A DNA stretch of 64,000 nucleotides, from positions 1 through 64,000 of the forward strand of contig JANQED010000115.1 in assembly GCA_028278545.1 (NCBI GenBank). The letters run 5' to 3'. Below the pieces are notes generated by a model. It was not told the DNA's origin and did no database searches. It saw only the letters and a list, made by a program, of their open reading frames with translations. This document shows, piece after piece, positions 58,047 through 64,000 of the stretch. The number at the start of each line of letters is the position of its first letter. The first letter of the stretch is position 1. A program made the translations under genes and the position numbers. Source of the DNA: Anaerolineales bacterium (GTDB lineage: Bacteria > Chloroflexota > Anaerolineae > Anaerolineales > UBA11858).

Positions 58047-60611
58047 TTATCGTGCGACAAAGACGCGATACTCATACACATGCGTGCCGGCGGGGAAATC
58101 CGCTTCCGTTATGCCATCGTTAAGCGATTCTGCAAAGGTGACCGTGGTGGTCACGATGTGCTCGCCGACAGCCCAATCGCTGAGTAAGGTGTAATACGCG
58201 CGGCATTGGTTGCCGCCGAACACGCCTTCCAGCTCGACGAAGTCATCTATGGGGATGATCTCACCATTGAGGGTGAATTCCAATTCGATTTTCGACCAGT
58301 TGTCTTCGAAGTGCTCTTCATCAGATGTGCACCAGGCGTAGATCCATATCAGGTCACGCGATTGGCCCAACGGGACGGTATAGGTGTAGGTGCGACCCGC
58401 CTGAGCCAGTTCGGACTCCGTATAAGTCTCTTGGACGTGCATGTCTAGCCAGTCAGTCTGGGATTGAAAGGCGGCTTGTGCCTCGGACTTCGAACCAACC
58501 TTGGGCGAAGCTTCAGGGGTTATCCCAGCCCCCAGGGGTTTACTAATGACCTCGATAGCATAATCCAACACCACATCCCGTTCGTCGATATATCTGGCGC
58601 GCATGGTTTCTTCATTGGTGGGCACCCGCACATCTGGGACCACGCCTGTTCCCTCGATAATCACCTCCCCATTCATATCCAGGCTCATCCCTGTTGGTGC
58701 TTGGAAGCTGAATCCGCCGGGGAGGATGTATTGGCCGCGGGCGACCTCACCAAAGATGCCATCCGAGGCGTAGAAACCGAAGACGCGCGTTTGGGGCAGC
58801 TTACTCAGAACGTAGGCCACATTTTCGCAGGCGCTGGCGCAGGCCGGGCTGACCAGTACGGCGAGTTGGCCGTCATAATAAAGCTCGTCGTCGGGTTCGG
58901 TGTAATCGGGCGGACCGAAGGTTTCGAACTTGCTGCTCTTTTCGCTGTAGTAGTACGAGCGGCTGATATCGATGCGCTCTTCGACGAAGTAGCTGGCGAA
59001 GAGAGTACCCAAGGGAGACCCGCCGCCGTTCTGGCGCAGGTCGATGATGATGCCTGGAACCTGATTGACGATCATGCGTTCAATGGCCCACTCCCATAAA
59101 CGGATGATCAGACTGATATCTTCTGAGAGAGAGGAGATCTTGATATAACCGAAGCCACTGGGGAGGATTTCGTATTCCACCGGCAGGCTGTTGCGGTCGA
59201 AACCGGCGTAGATGCTGGTTGCCGAGAATGTTTCCCGTTCGGCGATGGATTTTAAGGTGACTGTCGTTGGGGCGTCGGCGTCGGGGTTTTGGTAGGTCAC
59301 TTCGGCTTCGGTGCCCACGGGTGAGCGCAACAGGTAGCGGTATTGTTGAACGCGCAGGGACTCTTCAGATGAAAAGGGCATTGACCAGGGGATCACCTCG
59401 GCGATGGCATCCCTGATGGGGGTGCTGTTCCATTCAAGGATTTCTGTGCCCCAGAGCATACCGGCCTCTGCGGCAGGCCCCTCTTCTGAGACGATATGAG
59501 CGATGACGCGCCCATCGTCCAGTCCGATGATAGCGAAGCCGTAGCCCCCGGCGGTCTCCTGCTCGAACAATTGATTGGAGACGGCGCTGCCGCCTAAGCC
59601 AACATGGCCATCAGGGATCGACCAACTGTAATCGCGCAGGGCTAAGTAGTAGGCGGTCTCGTCGCCCTCGTCTTCGGCAACCGCTATGCGCGGGGCAAAT
59701 TCTTCATAGAGAGCATCCCAATCGATGCCCTTCATCTCTGTGAAGGGATATTCTGTGGAGAGTTTGTTATGCAGTGCTTCGAAGCCTTCGCTCCAGCCCA
59801 TATCGCTGAGGTCATTGACAGTGAGTTCGCCTTCATAGAGAGTCAGGGTAGCCTTTTCTTCCTGGTAGAACTTAAAAGGCTCTTCGTCGAGATTCACCAG
59901 GGTGTACCCGGCCGGGATGGGGGCGGTTGGGTCGTCTTCGGTGAAGAGAAGGCCATCTTCGCCAAATCCGGAAGGAAATCCTTGTTGGTCATCAGGCGAC
60001 CATACTAAGAGAGTACCCCCTAAGATCTCATGCTTGTTTTCAGAGTCAATGCGGGCTGAAGTGTAATTAGCGCTCCACCCACTTGTCTCATCTTCCCCCA
60101 GGAAGGGATCATCGAAGTAATTGGCGTTCATGGCTATTTGCCAGATTTGCACGCCTTGATCCTCTTCATGATCGTTATCGACATCGTTGAAAGGATAGAT
60201 CGGTATGGCCGGTAGGTTAAGGCTGAAACGGAATTCTCCCTCCTCTGTGACGGTCACAGGTCCGAGGATTTCGGCATCCAGGGGCTGTTGGTATTCGTAA
60301 TCCCGTTGGATAAAGCCCGTCAGGTCTTCCAGCATGACAAAGCGCTGGTTGTAGTACACCTCCAAGATGATGGCATTGGTGATCTCAATTGTGCCGGTGA
60401 TTTGATACGGCTCTTTTTGGGGAGCGGCATCCGCCTCCATGCCCGATTCTTCTGGCGCAGATTCCGCACTTTCTTCGGTGGGAGCTGCTGTTGCCTCGAT
60501 CTGGCTGATCGTCTCGGTGACCATCTCGGGAGTCGCAGTCTTTGTTGGGCGGCAGGCAACCAGTAAGATGGCAATGAGCAGAGGTATGGCGACGGACTTG
60601 ATTTTTAACAT
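58047..60611 (-). CDS. S41-family (C-terminal/tricorn-like) protease lipoprotein
   Basis: 854 residues, with a lipobox (AILLVAC, then R) and a Glu/Ala-rich linker. An N-terminal beta domain (about 70-260) is followed by a helical part and a PDZ-like segment (about 350-440: GFAIIGLDDGRVIAHIVSEEGPAAEAG in pieces). The S41 core has VPGIIIDLRQNGGGSPLG and VLVSPACASACENVAYVLSKL with the candidate Ser. The usual Lys of CtpA (F-G-K-G) is not seen; the equivalent place reads DGIFGEVARG. So it is either an IRBP/tricorn-like variant or inactive. A C-terminal beta domain of about 130 residues is added. It acts at the outer face of the membrane. The ATG follows GGAG. Confidence 0.82.
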   Translation of the reverse strand: MLKIKSVAIPLLIAILLVACRPTKTATPEMVTETISQIEATAAPTEESAESAPEESGMEADAAPQKEPYQITGTIEITNAIILEVYYNQRFVMLEDLTGFIQRDYEYQQPLDAEILGPVTVTEEGEFRFSLNLPAIPIYPFNDVDNDHEEDQGVQIWQIAMNANYFDDPFLGEDETSGWSANYTSARIDSENKHEILGGTLLVWSPDDQQGFPSGFGEDGLLFTEDDPTAPIPAGYTLVNLDEEPFKFYQEEKATLTLYEGELTVNDLSDMGWSEGFEALHNKLSTEYPFTEMKGIDWDALYEEFAPRIAVAEDEGDETAYYLALRDYSWSIPDGHVGLGGSAVSNQLFEQETAGGYGFAIIGLDDGRVIAHIVSEEGPAAEAGMLWGTEILEWNSTPIRDAIAEVIPWSMPFSSEESLRVQQYRYLLRSPVGTEAEVTYQNPDADAPTTVTLKSIAERETFSATSIYAGFDRNSLPVEYEILPSGFGYIKISSLSEDISLIIRLWEWAIERMIVNQVPGIIIDLRQNGGGSPLGTLFASYFVEERIDISRSYYYSEKSSKFETFGPPDYTEPDDELYYDGQLAVLVSPACASACENVAYVLSKLPQTRVFGFYASDGIFGEVARGQYILPGGFSFQAPTGMSLDMNGEVIIEGTGVVPDVRVPTNEETMRARYIDERDVVLDYAIEVISKPLGAGITPEASPKVGSKSEAQAAFQSQTDWLDMHVQETYTESELAQAGRTYTYTVPLGQSRDLIWIYAWCTSDEEHFEDNWSKIELEFTLNGEIIPIDDFVELEGVFGGNQCRAYYTLLSDWAVGEHIVTTTVTFAESLNDGITEADFPAGTHVYEYRVFVAR

Positions 60612-60854
60612 CGTCTTCTCCGGGTGTGAATTTGGATGATATCTGTCGTTATTGTCTATGAGCGGCTATTCTATCACGAAACAAAGCCTGCTCTAGTGTG
60701 CGTGGTTCACCGTGGATACTTCTGTAGATGAGATGATGTTCAACAGGCTTACACGCTGGGACGCTGCACAGCTTCGGTTGTTAGGATGGCAGATTTTCCG
60801 CTACTTGCGATACAATAGGCAAGCTGGACGGCCCCCACACTTTGGAGGTGGACG

Positions 60855-61097
60855 ATGGTGACCCCTTTTATTCAATTCGCGCCTGAAACCTGCGCCTGGT
60901 GTGAAGGATCAGGTAAATTCGGTCAATACGATACAACTTGCCACATGTGCAAAGGGGAGGGGAGTGTGCTTGTAGCCCAGCCAGCGAGAAGGTGTCCCTG
61001 GTGCCAAGGCAGCGGCCAGGATGAGGATGCCGACCGCTGTAAGAACTGCGATGGTGCGGGCTGGGCGCATGTTTACCGTCCGGGGTTGTCTCGATGA
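60855..61097 (+). CDS. Free-standing DnaJ-type zinc-finger protein
   Basis: 80 residues containing four C-x2-C-x-G-x-G motifs in order: CAWCEGSG, CHMCKGEG, CPWCQGSG and CKNCDGAG. This is the complete cysteine-rich domain of DnaJ (two zinc centres), without a J domain or substrate-binding part. GGAGG precedes the ATG. Similar small proteins occur next to redox, photosystem or ribosome-linked genes and may act as disulfide or zinc chaperones. The function here is unknown. A -10 box TACAAT lies at 60811-60816. It is flanked by unrelated genes on the opposite strand. Confidence 0.85.
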   Translation: MVTPFIQFAPETCAWCEGSGKFGQYDTTCHMCKGEGSVLVAQPARRCPWCQGSGQDEDADRCKNCDGAGWAHVYRPGLSR

Positions 61098-61202
61098 GGG
61101 GGCTTCAATTCATCGAAAACTGTCGAAGAGTTTAGTTTCTAATCTAAGAACTCCCTGATCGTGGCTGCGGCAGGTCCGCATGACGTAGCCCAAGGTTGAG
61201 GA

Positions 61203-62192
61203 TCACGGCCACGCTTGCCGATAAGCTTCGATGATCTGATCGTTTAATGCGTCGAAGGCCTCATCGACTACCTGACGGGCAGGATCAGCATCATACCAGG
61301 CGATGATCTGGCGAGCTCCCACAGCAAAGGGGATCTTGGGATTGAATTCTGGCACCAAACGTCTGATTTTGGCATTGTCGAAGATCATCGAATGGGCTTT
61401 GTCGCCCAGCAAACTATCTCCCCACGCAGAGTCAAAGGCGGCGATTAGCTCTGAGGGCACATTCACCAGCTTGGCTTCCACACCGGCGGCCTGAGCGATG
61501 AAGTTGTAGATCTGGTTCCAGGAGAGCCATTCATCAGAGGTGATGTGGAAGGTATCCCCAATGGCGCGTGGGTTGGCGAACAGTCCCACCAATCCTACGG
61601 CGAAATCCTCGTGATGAGTCAGCGTCCATAGAGATGTGCCATCGCCGTGTACCACGACAGGCTTGCCCTGCCGCATGCGATGCAGTACAGTGTAACCGCC
61701 ATGGGTGGGGAAAAGAGTCGCATCGTAGGTGTGGGAGGGCCGCACGATGGTAACAGGGAATTTCTCTTCTCGATAAGCTCGAATCAGGCGTTCTTCACAG
61801 GCGATTTTATGCTGCGAGTATTCCCAAACCGGGTTGTCCAGCACGGTCGATTCTGTAACCGGCAGGCTGGCGGGCGGAGTCTGGTAGGCTGAAGCTGAGC
61901 TGATGAAGATATACTGCCCCGTGCGACCGCGCAGCACCTCGATGTCCTGTGCGATATGGTCTGGGGTGTAACCAACCCACTGCACAACGACATCGAAGCT
62001 GTGGTCGCCCAAAGCGGCTGCATAGGATGCCCGGTCACGCACATCACCCTTGAGGTGGACTACTTCCGCCGGGATGGGGCGCGAGGTTTCTCCGCGGTTT
62101 AGGTGGTACAACTCCACCCCTTTCTCCACTGCAAGCCGGGAACAGGCCGAACTGATGATCCCGGTCCCGCCGATGAATAAGGCTTTGGTCAT
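61203..62192 (-). CDS. NAD-dependent epimerase/dehydratase (SDR family)
   Basis: 329 residues of the extended short-chain dehydrogenase type. The nucleotide-binding motif is ALFIGGTGIISSACSRLA, close to the G-x-x-G-x-x-G pattern but with Ser in place of the last Gly, as in the atypical RNA-binding/CSP41-like group. The active-site region is IFISSASAYQT, with the Tyr/Lys pair in WEYSQHKIACEERL. RPSHTYD and the C-terminal substrate domain follow. It acts on an unknown nucleotide sugar or related alcohol. Transcribed alone. Confidence 0.88.
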   Translation of the reverse strand: MTKALFIGGTGIISSACSRLAVEKGVELYHLNRGETSRPIPAEVVHLKGDVRDRASYAAALGDHSFDVVVQWVGYTPDHIAQDIEVLRGRTGQYIFISSASAYQTPPASLPVTESTVLDNPVWEYSQHKIACEERLIRAYREEKFPVTIVRPSHTYDATLFPTHGGYTVLHRMRQGKPVVVHGDGTSLWTLTHHEDFAVGLVGLFANPRAIGDTFHITSDEWLSWNQIYNFIAQAAGVEAKLVNVPSELIAAFDSAWGDSLLGDKAHSMIFDNAKIRRLVPEFNPKIPFAVGARQIIAWYDADPARQVVDEAFDALNDQIIEAYRQAWP

Positions 62193-62333
62193 TAGAAACT
62201 CCTTTTCTTGATGGGCTAAAGTGTACCCTATGGTGTTATTTTAATCTTTTTCTAATGCAGAAGCGCAACCAGAACATATGTGTTGGGTTGTAACCAACAA
62301 ATCCATTATCCGCAATTCCCAAGGAGGAATAAA

Positions 62334-62738
62334 ATGCTTAGTTTTAGTGTCAATTGGTTGGCTGTGATCGTTTCCGCCGTGGCCAATATGATCATCGGCG
62401 CGGTGTGGTACGGCGTCTTTGCCGAGCCCTGGCTAGAAGGCATCGGCAAAACGCGTGAATGGGCCAGTGAAAACCAGCGTCCGCAGGATTATGTCATCGC
62501 AGTGATCAACTCTCTCCTGATGGCCTTCTTCCTGGCCAACGTGATGGCCTGGGCCGGGGCCTCTGGCTTCTTACCCGGCCTGCTGACGGGCCTGTTCATG
62601 TGGTTGGGCTTCACTGGGTTTTCTTTTGCGGCTAACCATGCTTTCGAAGGCCGCTCTACGTTCGTCTGGTTCATTAATTCGGGCACTTATCTGGTTGGGC
62701 TGCTGGTGATGGGCATCATCCTGGGCTTGTGGCAGTAA
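62334..62738 (+). CDS. DUF1761 membrane protein
   Basis: 134 residues with four helices. The family signature is NWLAVIVSAVANMIIGAVWYGVFAEPW, and the last helix contains INSGTYLVGLLVMGIILGLW. The ATG at 62334 has an excellent AAGGAGGAATAAA upstream, which decides it over the longer frame from 62280. DUF1761 proteins are small integral membrane proteins of unknown function. It is convergent with valS, with the hairpin region 62773-62841 between them. Confidence 0.88.
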   Translation: MLSFSVNWLAVIVSAVANMIIGAVWYGVFAEPWLEGIGKTREWASENQRPQDYVIAVINSLLMAFFLANVMAWAGASGFLPGLLTGLFMWLGFTGFSFAANHAFEGRSTFVWFINSGTYLVGLLVMGIILGLWQ

Positions 62739-62772
62739 AATCGCCTGATTAATAAATGTAATTCGCTCTAGC

Positions 62773-62841
62773 CCCTCTCCCGCTGTCTGGAGAGGGAAAA
62801 AAAGGTCAAGGTGCGAGTTGGCGCGCAACGCTGCCCGCACC
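62773..62841. repeat. Two adjacent hairpins between DUF1761 and valS
   Basis: First hairpin: CCCTCTCC (62773-62780) with GGAGAGGG (62789-62796), loop 8 nt. Second: GGTGCG (62810-62815) with CGCACC (62836-62841), enclosing an inner GTTG/CAAC pair. On the minus strand the second is followed by TTGACC and then seven T, so it can terminate valS. The CCCTCTCC hairpin resembles dispersed intergenic repeats, but I cannot verify other copies in this window. Confidence 0.5.
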
Positions 62842-62893
62842 TCCTTGTTTTAACCCGCTCACCGCCCCAGTTTAAGAGGACTAAGGGATAGGT

Positions 62894-64000
62894 TTAGCTC
62901 AAATTGGCGATCTGCTCCTCGAGTTTCGTCGCGGTTTCTTTGAAGCTGGCTAACTTATCGCGCTCGGCCTGGACAACATGCTCAGGTGCCTTCTCAGTGA
63001 AGGGGCTGGCGAGCAGTTTCTCCAGGCGCTCGATCTGGCTTTGGGCTTTGGCCAGGTCTTTTTTCAAGCGGGCGCGTTCTTTGGCTACGTCCACCAGGCC
63101 AGCCAGGGGCAGATAGACCTCCACAGGGCCCACTACCAGGGCGATGTGGTCTTCGGGTTTGGCGGCCAGTGATTCTTGAATGGATAGGCGGGATGCGTCC
63201 AATTTCCCAAGCGCGGCGATAGTTTCGGCCTGAGACTCGATGATTGGCGTGGCGGCTCCGGCGGCGAACGTGGCCGGGAGGCGCGTGCCGGGCTTGACGT
63301 TCTTCTCGGCGCGCAGGTTGCGGATGGCGCGCACCACATTCTGCACCAGGGTGAAGTCTGCGATGGCCTGGTCTTCCCAGCCCTCAGTATCTACGGGCTC
63401 AGGCCAGGGAGCCACCATCAACACCTCGGGCCAGTTCTCAGCGATCGAAGAGAGCGGAGATTTGAGCGTGGCTTCCTTGAGGTGCTGCCAGAGTTCTTCG
63501 GTCACGAAGGGGGTGAAGGGGTGCAGCAAGCGCAGGCAGGTATCCAAAAGGGGCACCAGGGCCTGGGCAGTGTAGAAGGCCCGGTCGCCGCCCTCCGCCA
63601 GTTGTAACTTGGCGATCTCCAGATACCAATCGGCGAACTCGTTCCAGAAGAAATCGTAAATCTGGCGGCCAGCTTCGCCATACTGGTAGTTCTCAAAGAG
63701 ACGTTTGACAGTGGTTTTCAGGGAGCGCTGCCGCGCCCAAATCCAGGAATCAGCTAAAGTCCAGCCTGGATTGTCCTGCTTGGGAGCGGTAATCCCCTCA
63801 AGGTTGCCCAGGATGAAGCGCGTTGCGTTCCAAATCTTGTTGGCGAAGTTGCGGTTGGCTTCTACCTTCTTCAGGCTCAGGTTCATATCGTTGCCGGGCG
63901 TCGATCCCACCAGCAAGGTGAAACGCAGGGCATCGGTGCCCAATTCGTCCATGACTTCGAGCGGGTCGATCACATTGCCATAAGATTTGGACATCTTCCT
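62894..64000 (-). CDS. valS: Valyl-tRNA synthetase, C-terminal part; 5' end beyond the window
   Basis: The frame enters from the right edge (RKMSKSYGN) and runs 368 residues to the stop at 62894. It therefore starts at the class I KMSKS signature, which binds ATP, and includes the anticodon-binding helical domain (NKIWNATRFILGNLEGI, then LRLLHPFTPFVTEELWQHL). The C-terminal coiled-coil arm is marked by VDVAKERARLKKDLAKAQSQ and ends EEQIANLS. These are features of ValRS rather than of IleRS or LeuRS. The catalytic HIGH motif is outside the window. Confidence 0.95.
   Translation of the reverse strand, partial: RKMSKSYGNVIDPLEVMDELGTDALRFTLLVGSTPGNDMNLSLKKVEANRNFANKIWNATRFILGNLEGITAPKQDNPGWTLADSWIWARQRSLKTTVKRLFENYQYGEAGRQIYDFFWNEFADWYLEIAKLQLAEGGDRAFYTAQALVPLLDTCLRLLHPFTPFVTEELWQHLKEATLKSPLSSIAENWPEVLMVAPWPEPVDTEGWEDQAIADFTLVQNVVRAIRNLRAEKNVKPGTRLPATFAAGAATPIIESQAETIAALGKLDASRLSIQESLAAKPEDHIALVVGPVEVYLPLAGLVDVAKERARLKKDLAKAQSQIERLEKLLASPFTEKAPEHVVQAERDKLASFKETATKLEEQIANLS

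Noticed and set aside
62260-62300. Second LexA-like box near AGAACATATGTGTTGG
   Set aside because: It lacks the GTTC half of the core; only a partial match.
1-64000. CRISPR arrays, insertion sequences, rRNA operons
   Set aside because: No regularly spaced repeats, transposase motifs or rRNA-like sequence were seen.

Overview
The window reads as chromosomal DNA of a Chloroflexota bacterium, most likely an Anaerolineae-type anaerobe. This is inferred from gene content, not from a marker-gene comparison. Pointers are a tungsten-type aldehyde:ferredoxin oxidoreductase, an archaeal-type cofactor-independent phosphoglycerate mutase, a DUF1461 (TIGR01906) membrane protein, an F420/LLM-type oxidoreductase, and many lipoproteins with Thr/Pro-rich linkers. 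No rRNA, tRNA, CRISPR array, insertion sequence or prophage was found. Genes are dense, mostly complete and on both strands. The two edge genes (an EamA permease on the left, valS on the right) are cut by the window.

Layout. 1-11.6 kb: permease, pyrimidine-nucleoside phosphorylase, LLM oxidoreductase, alkyltransferase-like protein, membrane proteins, then a minus-strand run with ketopantoate reductase, a histidine phosphatase, fmt, a toast-rack-like lipoprotein, an HD protein and a SanA-like protein. 11.7-14.0 kb: a phosphonate-type ABC pair (phnC, and a phnE carrying a large extra N-terminal half) with no binding-protein gene beside it. 14.1-18.0 kb: folC-lon. 18.1-22.4 kb (minus): SGNH hydrolase, a membrane-anchored baseplate-J-like protein, ruvX, mltG. 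22.6-25.7 kb: alaS behind a small Ala-rich ORF and a hairpin, which looks like a leader-peptide attenuator. 25.7-27.7 kb: tandem SH3b lipoproteins. 27.8-32.5 kb: spermidine-synthase-like membrane protein, DUF1461 protein, apgM, and a lone UgpC/MalK-type ATPase whose promoter carries a perfect inverted repeat. 32.7-40.5 kb: mutS, small lipoproteins, a VOC protein, the tungsten oxidoreductase and a LysM lipoprotein.

40.7-49.5 kb (plus): a Cys-cluster protein with a heterodimeric ABC exporter, then a DUF4129-MoxR-DUF58 operon. 49.8-54.2 kb: an alpha/beta-hydrolase/acyl-CoA-ligase fusion, an atypical polysaccharide deacetylase and an alpha-toroid-like protein. 54.2-55.1 kb: a four-helix membrane protein whose near-consensus promoter contains a LexA/SOS-like box. 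55.1-64 kb: sirtuin, MBL hydrolase, PHP phosphatase, S41-like protease lipoprotein, a free-standing DnaJ-type zinc finger, an epimerase, a DUF1761 protein and the C-terminal part of valS.

Regulation visible in the sequence: several bidirectional terminators between convergent genes; near-consensus sigma-70-type promoters; and a set of genes (fmt, folC, mutS) whose -10 box lies 6-8 nt before the start codon with no Shine-Dalgarno sequence, which suggests leaderless transcripts. The two strongest leads for new biology are the alaS leader and the SOS-box-controlled membrane protein.
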